NCBI RefSeq assembly: GCF_030160015.1 | Contig: NZ_BSNN01000004.1 | Location: 62,001-126,000 of the forward strand | Direction of reading: 5' to 3' | Length of the DNA: 64,000 nt | DNA from: Amylibacter marinus | GTDB lineage: Bacteria; Pseudomonadota; Alphaproteobacteria; Rhodobacterales; Rhodobacteraceae | In this document: one piece after another, positions 35,503 to 45,070 of the stretch | Layout: each line of letters begins with the position of its first letter | Numbering within the stretch: the stretch's first letter is position 1 | Made by a program: the position numbers and the translations under genes | The notes under the pieces: model-generated | Told to the model about the DNA's origin: nothing | The model's input: the letters and a program-made list of their open reading frames with translations, nothing else | The model's database searches: none

Positions 35503-38307
35503 CTAATGTGCCTCGGCCCAATTGGCCCCAGTACCCGCATCAACCACCAAGGGCACATCCAGTTTCACCACAGGTTCACAGGCATTTTCCATGACCCCAC
35601 GCACCACCTCGGTGGTTTCTGCTACGGCTTCTTTGGGCACCTCGAATATCAATTCATCATGGACTTGCAATAACATTTTCGCGGGCAAATGCGCAATTGC
35701 CGCAGGCATGCGCACCATTGCGCGCCGTATAACATCGGCCGCAGTGCCCTGAATTGGGGCATTAATGGCGGCCCGTTTGGAGAAGCCCGCCTGCGGGCCT
35801 TTGGCATCGATATTCGCCGTGTGGATTTTACGCCCAAACAGGGTTTCTACGTATTTGTGCTGTTTGGCAAATTCCACTGTTTTATCCATATAGGTACGGA
35901 TACCGGGGAACCGCTCGAAATAGGTGTCGATAAAGCTCTGTGCCTCTTTTCGTGGAATGCGCAGATTCCGCGCAAGGCCAAAGCCGCTGATGCCATAAAT
36001 CACCCCAAAGTTAATCGCCTTGGCTTGGCGGCGGATCATCGGATCCATCCCCTCGATTGGCACGTCAAACATTTGGCTGGCGGTAAGGGCGTGGATATCT
36101 TGGCCCTCATAAAAGGCCTGCTTTAGGGCGTCAATTTCAGCGATATGTGCTAGAATGCGTAGCTCAATTTGGCTGTAATCCAGTGATAATAAAACATTCC
36201 CCGCATCGGCCACAAAGGCCTCGCGGATTTGGCGCCCCGCATCAGAGCGCACAGGGATATTTTGAAGATTTGGATCCGTAGAGGCCAGACGGCCAGTGGA
36301 TGCCCCAGATATCACATAAGAGGTGTGCACCCGCCCTGTGTCTGGATTGATATGTGTTTGCAACGCATCGGTGTAGGTGCTTTTAAGTTTGGACATTTGG
36401 CGCCAATCCAGCACACGAGCGGGCAAATCATTGCCCTCGGCGGCCAGATCCTCCAGAATGTCCACACCCGTGGAATAGGCGCCGGTTTTACCCTTTTTCC
36501 CACCGGGCAATTCCAGCTTGTCAAACAAGATTTCACCTAGCTGTTTAGGGGATCCGACATTAAACTCTTGACCGGCCAACTCGTGGATTTCTGTTTCCAA
36601 CCCTGCCATTTTTTGGGCGAAATTATTCGACATGCGCGACAGGTGATCGCGATCCACCTTGATGCCATTCATTTCCATGTTAGCCAAAACTGGGATCAAC
36701 GGACGCTCTAACGTTTCATATACTTGGGTAACGCCGGCCGCGTGCAGCTGTGGCTTGAATTTTTGCCACAGGCGCAGGGTGATATCCGCATCCTCAGCGG
36801 CATATTTCACCGCATCGACAATGGGCACACGATCAAAGGTAATAGCAGATTTACCAGTGCCCAGCAGGGTTTTGATGCTGATCGGCTTGTGATCCAAATA
36901 TCGTTCGGCCAATGCATCCATGCCATGATTGTGCAATCCGCCATGTTGGGCATAAGACAATAGCATTGTGTCATCCACGGGCGCGATTGCCACATCATAA
37001 CGTGCCATAATCTTGGTATCATATTTGATGTTCTGGCCGATTTTCATGATGGATGGATCTTGTAAAACAGGGCGTAATATTTCCAAGGCCTGTTCTAGCG
37101 GGATCTGCCCCTCGGCCAGATTATCACCACCGAATAAATCGCCCTCGCCATCTTTGTGTGTTAGTGGAATATAACAGGCCTCGCCTGGCTCAACTGACAG
37201 GCAGATACCGACCAAATCCACAACCATTTCATTCAGACCAGTGGTTTCGGTATCAAATGCCACATAGCCGCGGGCGTAGATTTTATCGACCCAAGATTTC
37301 AACGCACCCAGATCGCGTACACATTCATATTTATCTGGATCAAAGGGCACATCTGGCATCGCGCCCGCTGCGACAACAGCAGAGGGCGCATCAGGTATTG
37401 CAGGTGCATCGACGCCCAGCTTACTGGCAATCCGCGCTGACATAGTGCGAAATTCCATTTCAGTCAGGAATTTCAGCACAGTATCCGCATCTGGGGCCTT
37501 TACCTCGTAATCTGAGAAATCAAACTCTAGCGGTGTATCCTGTTTTAGGGTTACCAGATCACGGCTGATGCGGATTTGATCGGCCTTTTCAATCAGCGTT
37601 TGGCGGCGCTTGGGCTGTTTTATCTCCTCGGCTCGGCTAAGCAAGCTGTCTAGATCTCCGTAGTCGTTGATCAAAAGAGCCGCCGTTTTAATCCCGATAC
37701 CCGGTGCGCCGGGCACGTTATCGACACTGTCCCCCGCAAGGGATTGCACATCGATCACCCGCTCTGGGCCAACGCCGAATTTTTCCTCGACCTGCTCGCG
37801 GCCGATGCGTTTGTTTTTCATGGCGTCATACATTTCGACACCATCACCAACCAATTGCATCAAGTCCTTATCCGAGGACACGATTGTTACGCGCGCGCCG
37901 GCATCGCGGGCCTGTACCGCAAGGGTTGCGATGATGTCATCGGCCTCAAACCCCGTCTTTTCGATCTGGGCCAGACCAAAGGCGCGGGTTGCATCACGTG
38001 TCAACGGGAACTGTGGCACCAGATCCTCGGGCGCTGGTGGGCGATTGGCCTTATATTCTGGGTAGATATCCGAGCGGAAGGTCTTACCCTTGGCATCAAA
38101 AACCACAACCAAATGCGTTGGCGCGTCGGATCCTTTTTGATCCTCGACCATCTTGTACAGCATATTGCAAAACCCGCTGACCGCCCCTACGGGTAGACCA
38201 TCAGATTTACGCGTTAGCGGCGGTAGAGCGTGATAGGCACGAAAAATAAATCCAGAGCCATCGATCAAGTGAATGTGGTGGCCCCTGCCAATCGAATTCT
38301 CGGACAT
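35503..38307 (-). CDS. polA: DNA polymerase I
   Basis: The 934-residue repair and Okazaki-fragment polymerase has all three domains. The 5' nuclease covers ~10-290 (VVFDAKGKTFR, DDIIATLA, VDNVPGAPGIG). The 3'-5' exonuclease is intact, with the DTETTGLNE metal motif near 350, so proofreading is expected. The polymerase domain has motif A LSLDYSQIELRILA, motif B RRQAKAINFGVIYG and motif C LLQVHDELIFE. An AAGGTGAG site precedes the ATG. Confidence 0.96.
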   Translation of the reverse strand: MSENSIGRGHHIHLIDGSGFIFRAYHALPPLTRKSDGLPVGAVSGFCNMLYKMVEDQKGSDAPTHLVVVFDAKGKTFRSDIYPEYKANRPPAPEDLVPQFPLTRDATRAFGLAQIEKTGFEADDIIATLAVQARDAGARVTIVSSDKDLMQLVGDGVEMYDAMKNKRIGREQVEEKFGVGPERVIDVQSLAGDSVDNVPGAPGIGIKTAALLINDYGDLDSLLSRAEEIKQPKRRQTLIEKADQIRISRDLVTLKQDTPLEFDFSDYEVKAPDADTVLKFLTEMEFRTMSARIASKLGVDAPAIPDAPSAVVAAGAMPDVPFDPDKYECVRDLGALKSWVDKIYARGYVAFDTETTGLNEMVVDLVGICLSVEPGEACYIPLTHKDGEGDLFGGDNLAEGQIPLEQALEILRPVLQDPSIMKIGQNIKYDTKIMARYDVAIAPVDDTMLLSYAQHGGLHNHGMDALAERYLDHKPISIKTLLGTGKSAITFDRVPIVDAVKYAAEDADITLRLWQKFKPQLHAAGVTQVYETLERPLIPVLANMEMNGIKVDRDHLSRMSNNFAQKMAGLETEIHELAGQEFNVGSPKQLGEILFDKLELPGGKKGKTGAYSTGVDILEDLAAEGNDLPARVLDWRQMSKLKSTYTDALQTHINPDTGRVHTSYVISGASTGRLASTDPNLQNIPVRSDAGRQIREAFVADAGNVLLSLDYSQIELRILAHIAEIDALKQAFYEGQDIHALTASQMFDVPIEGMDPMIRRQAKAINFGVIYGISGFGLARNLRIPRKEAQSFIDTYFERFPGIRTYMDKTVEFAKQHKYVETLFGRKIHTANIDAKGPQAGFSKRAAINAPIQGTAADVIRRAMVRMPAAIAHLPAKMLLQVHDELIFEVPKEAVAETTEVVRGVMENACEPVVKLDVPLVVDAGTGANWAEAH

Positions 38308-38511
38308 ATTCTCACCTTTGTAAATTCTGGATATTTAGGCCGACCATAAAGACCTTTTACGCCATCGTCTGCACCATATTTTGTGCAACACCTCTTTTTG
38401 CCCAAAACACAGCCCATCTAAAACTTACAGCCAATTTAGAACACGATGCGCCAATCCGAACCGATGGCCTGATCGAGGCACTGGTCTATTCAGGTACGGG
38501 GCAACAATTGG

Positions 38512-38685
38512 TTATTGTGCGGTGGCGCTGTCTTCGAGGATGAATTTGCAATCACAATAAGGGCATTCAACGCTGGTTTCACCCGCCGCAATTTGCAGCC
38601 AAACCCGTGGGTGTCCGCCAATACCGCCATCACAGGCGATGCGATTTTTGGTAACGTTTACCACTTGTTTTGGCTGTTTAGTCAT
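38512..38685 (-). CDS. Small zinc-finger protein (NDUFS6-like)
   Basis: A 57-residue protein begins MTKQPKQVVNVTKNRIACDG and carries the ligands C18, H25, C41 and C44 in the pattern CDGGIGGHPRV...CPYCDCKF. This matches the short zinc-finger proteins of alphaproteobacteria related to the mitochondrial complex I subunit NDUFS6. A GGGGAA ribosome-binding site lies just upstream of the ATG. A same-size open frame on the other strand is a shadow. A role in complex I assembly is inferred from the family. Confidence 0.85.
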   Translation of the reverse strand: MTKQPKQVVNVTKNRIACDGGIGGHPRVWLQIAAGETSVECPYCDCKFILEDSATAQ

Positions 38686-38741
38686 GATTTCCCCTAGCGT
38701 TCATAGGTATTTTTAGCGCGGCACATCAGTCCTCGCAATGA

Positions 38742-39116
38742 CTAAGATGCAACCATGCGCCCCGCTGAAGCGCCCGCCAAAATATGAAAATGCAAATGCG
38801 GCACTTCCTGCAGCCCATGTTCACCGCTATTGGAGCAAAGACGATACCCCGCCCCCGTATCTGGCGTAACGCCTATGTTTTGGCAAACCTGTGCAATCGT
38901 GCGCGTGTAATCCAGAATTTCGGCATCACTGGCGGTGGCAATAAAATGATCATAGCAAACATATGCCCCCTTAGGGATCACCAGAATATGTTCGGGTTTT
39001 TGCGGTGTAACATCACGAAATGCTAGGCTGTGATCCGTTTCCAATACCGTGGTATTGGGGATTTCCCCGCGCAATATTTTCGCAAATATATTCTGATCGT
39101 CGTAGGTATAGGCCAT
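38742..39116 (-). CDS. HIT family protein (HinT-like nucleotide hydrolase)
   Basis: This 124-residue protein of the histidine-triad superfamily has the catalytic HLHFHIL near the C-terminus and the family opening NIFAKILRGEIP. HinT enzymes hydrolyse nucleoside phosphoramidates such as adenylated lysine. Start and stop abut the neighbouring glycosyltransferase gene, whose stop is immediately upstream (39117), so the two are co-transcribed. Confidence 0.93.
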   Translation of the reverse strand: MAYTYDDQNIFAKILRGEIPNTTVLETDHSLAFRDVTPQKPEHILVIPKGAYVCYDHFIATASDAEILDYTRTIAQVCQNIGVTPDTGAGYRLCSNSGEHGLQEVPHLHFHILAGASAGRMVAS

Positions 39117-40694
39117 TTACGCCTCCTGTTTTGAATACTCGAGAGATTGCAGGATCTTATCTGAAACTCCTGTGTTTCGTTCTAGAAAACCTGCCAGCAT
39201 TTGTTGGTTTTCCTCGTAGGGCTTGTTGTGGCTGATCTCGTAGAAATGAGAATAGTGGGCCGCATGGATATCGGCCACATCTTTGGTCAATGTCATTTTT
39301 ACCGCCTGGCAGATCATCCCAGCATCTGGCGCATCAGGATCGGCCAAGACCCCCGTGCGCTGGGCGTGTCCTTTGCAGAATTCATCCGAGAACGGGATCG
39401 AAACATGCAATGTGCGCACTGTGCATTCATCCGAATAGAAATCATCCACAATGAATTTTGAAGAGGGATCAATGCAGATAAACAGATGATCAACGGTGCT
39501 ATCTTCAAACAACAGGCGCATCACGGCGCGGCGATGGCGAGAACGTTTTTCAACGCTTTGCTCAATGCCGCCCAGATCAGGCAATTGCAGGCCACCGTCA
39601 TTAAACAGATACTGAAACCCCTTGGCATTTGTGTGATCTAGGATTTGCTGCAAGACCCGTTGGCCATGGTGCCAATCCTTGCACAAAATGATCGACAGTT
39701 TCTTCTCGCGGCCCACGGTTTGTCCGTTTTCCCAGAATCGGCGCGCAAAGCGATTTCCGTTGCGTCCGCTCTGCACCAAGAAATTATAAACGGTATCCCC
39801 GTTGCTGTTCAGCGAAACGTCGGCGTTCGGATCTCGATAATAATCCGTTAGCATTTCGCGAAGACGATCAGTGGTATTGGTGATCTTTCGCGCAAACAGG
39901 CGATCTTGGCCAACCAAATAATCAAAATGATCCTGATGAAAGGTCACCGGCAATCCGTAATCCGAGAATTTCAGATAGGTGGGTGGGCTATTCACCAGCT
40001 GTTGTTGGGGAATCAGGTTTGCAACCAGCGTCTGAAAAAAGCATTCATCAGGAATCCAAGTTGTTTTGAAAAACCGCACAACGGATGGGTTTTTCTTGGT
40101 GTAATCTAGAACACTCTCTACAGTTTTGCGCCGTAGGCACCACCATTGAGACCCAATTTTCATATCCAAATCAGCCGGCAAGCGCCGCGCCAGCCCAAAC
40201 AGGCGCTGTAGCCTTAGTGATGTATAAAACAGCCGCTTTGATTTACGCTCGTTAAAAAAATGACGGTACTGAAGCCGATCCAAAACGATCCCGGTTTTGA
40301 TCCAGCCAGAGTTTACGAAATCATGGTGCTCGACGTAATCTTTACTGTCCTGATCCAAGAAATCCGAGATATAATTTGCAGGTTTGATCGGAGCGCAATC
40401 CCCAGACAATAGATAAAAATGCGACGCCTTTGGGAAGGCTTTCTCGGCCATTTTCAGGGCGTTCAGGCTGGCCTGTACCAAAGACCATTCGCCCCAGCCA
40501 CATTTTATGCGCGGTACCAAAATAACATTGGGATTCTCTCCAAAACGACGCTGAAGCTTGGCGAACTCGGAATCACTGCCGTTGCGGTCAAAATGCACCG
40601 CTGCAAAACACCCCTGCTCTAGATAGGCATCTAGCCAATTACAGACATTGTCAGCATTTTGATGACACAGGATAATATATGCGACATTCGCCAT
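39117..40694 (-). CDS. Core-2/I-branching-type glycosyltransferase with C-terminal DUF
   Basis: The first ~270 residues of this 525-residue protein resemble beta-1,6-N-acetylglucosaminyltransferases (AYIILCHQNADNV, VHFDRNGSDSEF, FYLLSGDCAPIKP, IGSQWWCLRRKTVESVL). The remaining ~250 residues form an extra domain of the type annotated DUF5927/5928 in Rhodobacteraceae, with GREKKLSIILCKDWHHG. It probably adds sugars to a surface polymer; donor and acceptor are unknown. The ATG at 40694 is preferred over a GTG three codons upstream. A sulfotransferase gene is divergent from it. Confidence 0.8.
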   Translation of the reverse strand: MANVAYIILCHQNADNVCNWLDAYLEQGCFAAVHFDRNGSDSEFAKLQRRFGENPNVILVPRIKCGWGEWSLVQASLNALKMAEKAFPKASHFYLLSGDCAPIKPANYISDFLDQDSKDYVEHHDFVNSGWIKTGIVLDRLQYRHFFNERKSKRLFYTSLRLQRLFGLARRLPADLDMKIGSQWWCLRRKTVESVLDYTKKNPSVVRFFKTTWIPDECFFQTLVANLIPQQQLVNSPPTYLKFSDYGLPVTFHQDHFDYLVGQDRLFARKITNTTDRLREMLTDYYRDPNADVSLNSNGDTVYNFLVQSGRNGNRFARRFWENGQTVGREKKLSIILCKDWHHGQRVLQQILDHTNAKGFQYLFNDGGLQLPDLGGIEQSVEKRSRHRRAVMRLLFEDSTVDHLFICIDPSSKFIVDDFYSDECTVRTLHVSIPFSDEFCKGHAQRTGVLADPDAPDAGMICQAVKMTLTKDVADIHAAHYSHFYEISHNKPYEENQQMLAGFLERNTGVSDKILQSLEYSKQEA

Positions 40695-40859
40695 TTCGAT
40701 CACTCAGTTGATTATCACTGTTCTAAATCTCAAATCCAAAAAACAAAATAACTTTTACATTTTTTTTGCAATATTGGTGCATTTGATTATGGGCTAGTCC
40801 TTTGTGATGAAAGACGGCATAATAGGCGAATAACTGAATATTTATTGAAGAGTGCTAAT

Positions 40860-41663
40860 ATGGGTTTCCCGGGGACATGGGTCACAGATTCCAAAAGCGT
40901 CGCATATCGCGTGGTGCCAAAATGCGCCTGTTCGACCATTGGTCAAATTATGTATTACTCAGATCACGGGTCATATTTTGATGGGGATATCCACGATGCC
41001 GAAACAGGTATCATGAAATGGAGCCAAGAGCATAACCGCGCAGCCATTAGCGAAACTGTGCGCAATCATAACACCTATACCTTCACCTGTGTACGCAATC
41101 CATACACCCGCATTTTGTCGTCCTTTTTCGATAAAATTTGCGGAATTCAGCGCAATGGAAAATATTACCGCGGTAATTTAGTGCCCAAACTGGTGGCGCA
41201 ATATGGTATCGAGGTGGAGGGCGAGTTTGACCAGATCAAGTCTTTCCGCCGTTTTTTGCTATTTGCACGCGATACCATTCGATTTCGCCGCCCCATGGAT
41301 CCAGATATCCACTGGTCGGCCATGTCGGGTCACGCCGCCACGCTGGTTGTTAATGGTGGGCGTTATGATGCGATAGTCAGCACAGAAAATTTCAAGGAGG
41401 GCATGAAAGATGTGATGAAGCATGTGGATTCTAAACATGCTTTGGATATCGACACCATGCCACGCTTTAACGAAAGCGAGGGCCACGGCCCCAAGCGCGC
41501 CCATCCTGTCGAAGATTATTTCGACGATCTGTCTATGCATTTGGTCTATGAGATTTTCAAGCGCGATTTCGCACTGTTCAATTACGATTGGCAAGACCCC
41601 AGCCGCAAAGAGCCGCTGGGCGAGATTGATCTAGACAAAGTGCACAAAATGTTGGGCGACTAA
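40860..41663 (+). CDS. Sulfotransferase family 2-like protein
   Basis: The 267 residues contain the PAPS-binding signatures: a 5'-phosphosulfate loop RVVPKCACSTIG near 20 and a 3'-phosphate motif CVRNPYTRILSSFFDK near 80. Such enzymes transfer sulfate to carbohydrates. The ATG at 40860 has GAAGAG upstream; a TTG five codons earlier is possible but weaker. It is divergent from a glycosyltransferase gene, suggesting a sulfated surface glycan. Its TAA stop interlocks with the SRAP gene stop (CTAA). Confidence 0.82.
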   Translation: MGFPGTWVTDSKSVAYRVVPKCACSTIGQIMYYSDHGSYFDGDIHDAETGIMKWSQEHNRAAISETVRNHNTYTFTCVRNPYTRILSSFFDKICGIQRNGKYYRGNLVPKLVAQYGIEVEGEFDQIKSFRRFLLFARDTIRFRRPMDPDIHWSAMSGHAATLVVNGGRYDAIVSTENFKEGMKDVMKHVDSKHALDIDTMPRFNESEGHGPKRAHPVEDYFDDLSMHLVYEIFKRDFALFNYDWQDPSRKEPLGEIDLDKVHKMLGD

Positions 41664-42370
41664 AGCGCAAATCCCAATTGTTCTGGTGGATCATAAGGCT
41701 CGATCAGCTCGGGCCCGTCGTCGGCCGATTTAATTGGGCGTACCTTATGAAACCGCATGCGGTGCTCAAATCCCATTCCGAGTTTGGCAATCTCGCCAGC
41801 CTGCCGCGCCTCGCGGCGCAACCATGGCTGTAACTCTTGGCCCGATAGCATAACCGGGGTGCGCGCATGGATGTGGGCGATATCGGACAGTGCCGCACGG
41901 GTTAGCACGGTACAGCTATGCAACCCATCGCCGCGGGTTGAATAAAGCCCGGCAAAATAGAACTGTGGTTCGTTCGATTTCGGGGCGATGAACCACGGCT
42001 GTTTTGCCCCACTTTGGCCTGTCCACTCATAATACCCCTGCACCGGAATGGCGCAGCGATGATGCCGCCAAGACTGTGCAAATACCTTTTTCTTGTGGGC
42101 GGTTTCTATGCGGGCATTAAAGGTCGTAGGCTTCCAATCAGACCAGTCGTTTTGATATCCATTTGGCACCATCCACCACCGAGCGGTCGATAGAACCAAC
42201 GCATCATTGATCAAGGCGACCATGGGCAATTGCTGGGTTGGGCGGATATTATAACCTGTGTCAGCTGGCGGTGCGGTATCATCCACATTTATTGCAGGCC
42301 CTAGAAAGCCCCGCATAATGGCCATCATCTCGGCCCATGTCATTTCCCCAGCTATCAGCGCACCACACAT
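41660..42370 (-). CDS. SOS response-associated peptidase (SRAP/YedK/HMCES)
   Basis: YedK-type proteins form a covalent thiazolidine crosslink with abasic sites in single-stranded DNA. The 236 residues have Cys2 directly after the initiator Met (MCGALI), YNIRPTQQ, FNARIET, the glutamate in GYYEWTG, and the histidine of HARTPVMLSG. The ATG at 42370 is required because processing must expose Cys2; two extra upstream codons would destroy it. It sits in a stretch with nth, an Ada-like gene and polA. Confidence 0.93.
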   Translation of the reverse strand: MCGALIAGEMTWAEMMAIMRGFLGPAINVDDTAPPADTGYNIRPTQQLPMVALINDALVLSTARWWMVPNGYQNDWSDWKPTTFNARIETAHKKKVFAQSWRHHRCAIPVQGYYEWTGQSGAKQPWFIAPKSNEPQFYFAGLYSTRGDGLHSCTVLTRAALSDIAHIHARTPVMLSGQELQPWLRREARQAGEIAKLGMGFEHRMRFHKVRPIKSADDGPELIEPYDPPEQLGFAL

Positions 42371-42411
42371 GGCCACAGCCTAGGCAGGGTACAGCGCCCT
42401 GTCCAGCCGCA

Positions 42412-43395
42412 TTAGATCGAAACAATCTCGGCCAAGTTTTGATCCGAGCGCGCGCCAAGCTTGCTAATGATATGCCCTGCTGCGGCGCAGCCCATTTTAC
42501 CACAGCCTTCCATATCCTGCCCCTGCACCAACCCCGCCAGGAAGCCTGCGGCAAACAAATCCCCCGCACCGGTTGCATCGACGATATCCACAGGTGTCGC
42601 AGCAACGCGCACAATCTTGCCCTGATGTGCGATAACCGCGCCTTTGTCTCCTACGGTACATGCCACAGTTTCTGTACGTGTTGCCGCGATTTCGATGGAT
42701 TGATCTAGCGTATCCGCAGGGTACATCGCTGCCATCTCGTGCTCGTTGCAAAACAACAGATCTACGTCTTCGCGGATAAGTTTTGCAAAGGCATCACGAT
42801 GGCGATCCACACAGAACGGGTCAGAAAGGGTCACCGACACCTTGCCACCAGCTGCCTTGCAGGCGCCAATGGCCTTGGCAAATGCCGCATGGCTTTCGGG
42901 CCCATCAAAACGATAGCCCTCTAGGTACAGCCAATCCGCATCCGCCATCATCTGTGGATCGATATCATCCGCGGCCAGATGCTCGGTTACCCCCAGATAG
43001 GTGTTCATGGAACGCTCGCCATCAGGTGTAACCAAAACCATGCACCGCCCCGTCTCATCGGCCGCCTCTTTGGGCGCGCGCGGGGTGTTGTATACCGCAC
43101 CGGTTGCGTTCATATCATGGTGGAAAATATCACCCAGCTGATCATCCTTTACCTTGCCCACATATGCGGTTTTCACCCCCATATTGGCCAAACCAGCGAT
43201 TGTGTTGGCGCCTGAACCACCAGACATTTCGGTGCCTGCCCCCATCATGCCATATAGCGATGTTGCGCGCTGGGTATCTATCAGCTGCATAATGCCCTTG
43301 TCGATTTCGGCCTCAGATAGAAAATCTTCTGAACAGAAGGACAGAACATCGACAATCGCATTTCCGATGCCAACAACTTGATACGCTTTAGACAT
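42412..43395 (-). CDS. Adenosine kinase (PfkB family)
   Basis: This 327-residue sugar kinase of the adenosine kinase type phosphorylates adenosine to AMP in purine salvage. It shows GIGNAIVDVLSF at the N-terminus, SGGSGANTIAGLANMG near 57 and the PfkB signature DATGAGDLFAAGFLAG near 285 with the catalytic aspartate. The ATG at 43395 follows a GAGGA and lies within the end of nth (8-bp overlap), so nth and this gene are coupled. Confidence 0.9.
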   Translation of the reverse strand: MSKAYQVVGIGNAIVDVLSFCSEDFLSEAEIDKGIMQLIDTQRATSLYGMMGAGTEMSGGSGANTIAGLANMGVKTAYVGKVKDDQLGDIFHHDMNATGAVYNTPRAPKEAADETGRCMVLVTPDGERSMNTYLGVTEHLAADDIDPQMMADADWLYLEGYRFDGPESHAAFAKAIGACKAAGGKVSVTLSDPFCVDRHRDAFAKLIREDVDLLFCNEHEMAAMYPADTLDQSIEIAATRTETVACTVGDKGAVIAHQGKIVRVAATPVDIVDATGAGDLFAAGFLAGLVQGQDMEGCGKMGCAAAGHIISKLGARSDQNLAEIVSI

Positions 43396-44035
43396 TTGTT
43401 TTTTCCTCAAAATGACAGAGATCTTCGATTATACAATTCGCGCACACGGGCTTGCGCGCTTTACATACATAGCGCCCGTGCAGGATCATCCAGTGATGGG
43501 CATGGTGCTGGTATTCTGCAGGGATATGATCCTCTATGGCACGCTCTACGGCCACCACGTCCTTGCCCTTAGCAACGCCCGTGCGATTGCCAAAGCGATA
43601 GATATGGGTATCAACGGCCTGAGCGGGTTGCTTGAACCACATATTCAGCACCACATTGGCCGTCTTGCGCCCTACACCAGGCAGGCTCTCTAGGGCCGCG
43701 CGCGACGAGGGCACAATACTGTTGTATTCATCCGCCAATATCTGGCTAAGGCGATAGACGTTTTTCGCCTTCTGACGGAACAGGCCAATGGTTTTAACAT
43801 GCTCGGTAATACCCTCTACCCCCAAGGCCACCATTTTCTCTGGCGTATCAGCGATTTTAAAAAGCTCCTTGGTTGCCTTGTTCACACCGATATCCGTTGC
43901 CTGTGCAGATAGGGCCACCGCCACCACCAAGGTAAAGGCATTCACGTGATCCAGCTCGCCTTTTGGCTCGGGTTCGTGTTCGCGAAACCGATGGAAAATC
44001 TCAGATATAGAATGATAGTCGAGTTGCTTGGGCAT
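43388..44035 (-). CDS. nth: Endonuclease III
   Basis: Nth removes oxidised pyrimidines and cuts the abasic site in base-excision repair. The 215 residues have the helix-hairpin-helix LESLPGVGRKTANVVLN with the catalytic lysine, the aspartate in AVDTHIYRFGNRTG, and the C-terminal [4Fe-4S] site CKARKPVCANCIIEDLC. The gene overlaps the adenosine kinase start. An Ada-like gene is divergent from it. Confidence 0.96.
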   Translation of the reverse strand: MPKQLDYHSISEIFHRFREHEPEPKGELDHVNAFTLVVAVALSAQATDIGVNKATKELFKIADTPEKMVALGVEGITEHVKTIGLFRQKAKNVYRLSQILADEYNSIVPSSRAALESLPGVGRKTANVVLNMWFKQPAQAVDTHIYRFGNRTGVAKGKDVVAVERAIEDHIPAEYQHHAHHWMILHGRYVCKARKPVCANCIIEDLCHFEEKTNV

Positions 44036-44127
44036 AGGCGCTTTTTACACGCAACGCCCCCGTTGCCAAGTAGTGTTTGCGCAAGAAACGGGTGGTTCCG
44101 TACCCCACCCCGTGTAAAACTGACCCC

Positions 44128-44949
44128 ATGACACATGATCCATACCACTATCGAATTGTCGCGCGCGCACTCGATTACATCGAGGCCAACCGCGCCACAA
44201 ACCCCAGCCTAGCACAGGTGGCCGAGGCCGCCGGCCTATCCCCCACCCATTTCCAGCGGGTCTTCACCAAATGGACAGGCGTTAGCCCCAAGAAATACCA
44301 ACAATATCTCACACTAGATGTGGCTAAAACCCTGCTGCGAGATGCGCATAACACATTGGAAACGGCCCATGCCAGCGGGTTGTCGGGCACGGGGCGATTG
44401 CACGATATGTTCCTAACATGGGAGGCCATGAGCCCCGGTGAATACGCCCGCAAGGGGGCGGGGCTAGAGATTAGATATGCTTGGTACGACAGCCCTTTTG
44501 GTGAAATGTTGATCGCGGCCACGGCCAAGGGTATTTGCGGCCTCGCCTTTAGCGCTGAGTGTGGCCGTGCCGAGGCCCTGCGTGATATTTGCGCGCGTTG
44601 GCCTGATGCCACATTCATCCAAGACCAACAGGGGCTGAACACATACCAAGAGGCCGTGCTAGGAAATGCCAACGCGCGATTACATTTGATCGGCGCGCCC
44701 TTTCAGATCAAGGTATGGGAGGCGCTCTTGAACATCCCCTCGGGTCAGGTAACGACCTATAGCGATATCGCGGCCGCAATAGACCACCCAAGGGCCGTGC
44801 GTGCGGTGGGAACAGCCGTCGGAAAAAACCCAATTTCTTGGTTGATTCCCTGCCACCGAGCCCTGCGAAAGGGTGGCGGATTGGGCGGATACCATTGGGG
44901 CTTGCCGGTGAAGCGTGCGTTACTTTTGCACGAGGCCGTCACGAATTAG
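44128..44949 (+). CDS. AraC-type activator / O6-methylguanine-DNA methyltransferase
   Basis: The 273 residues comprise an AraC helix-turn-helix domain (~10-100: LAQVAEAAGLSPTHFQRVFTKWTGVSPKKYQQ) and an alkyltransferase domain with the acceptor cysteine in IPCHRALRKGG near 245. The Ada-type zinc domain that senses methylphosphotriesters is absent, so it can repair O6-methylguanine but cannot be activated in the classical way. The ATG at 44128 is preferred; earlier in-frame codons give a non-homologous leader. Confidence 0.88.
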   Translation: MTHDPYHYRIVARALDYIEANRATNPSLAQVAEAAGLSPTHFQRVFTKWTGVSPKKYQQYLTLDVAKTLLRDAHNTLETAHASGLSGTGRLHDMFLTWEAMSPGEYARKGAGLEIRYAWYDSPFGEMLIAATAKGICGLAFSAECGRAEALRDICARWPDATFIQDQQGLNTYQEAVLGNANARLHLIGAPFQIKVWEALLNIPSGQVTTYSDIAAAIDHPRAVRAVGTAVGKNPISWLIPCHRALRKGGGLGGYHWGLPVKRALLLHEAVTN

Positions 44950-45070
44950 TCACTTTTATCGCCAAAAATGGCAAAAACCCGCGCTTTGGGCAATTTCACG
45001 CGTTTATGAGTTGAAAACTTAACAATTTTACCCAAGTGATGGATGCAGGCAGATAAAACAGGATCATAAA

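Noticed and set aside
38515-38697. A plus-strand open frame of 60 codons near 38.6 kb
   Set aside because: The minus-strand frame at the same place encodes the small zinc-finger protein with its four ligands and a good ribosome-binding site; this one is its shadow.
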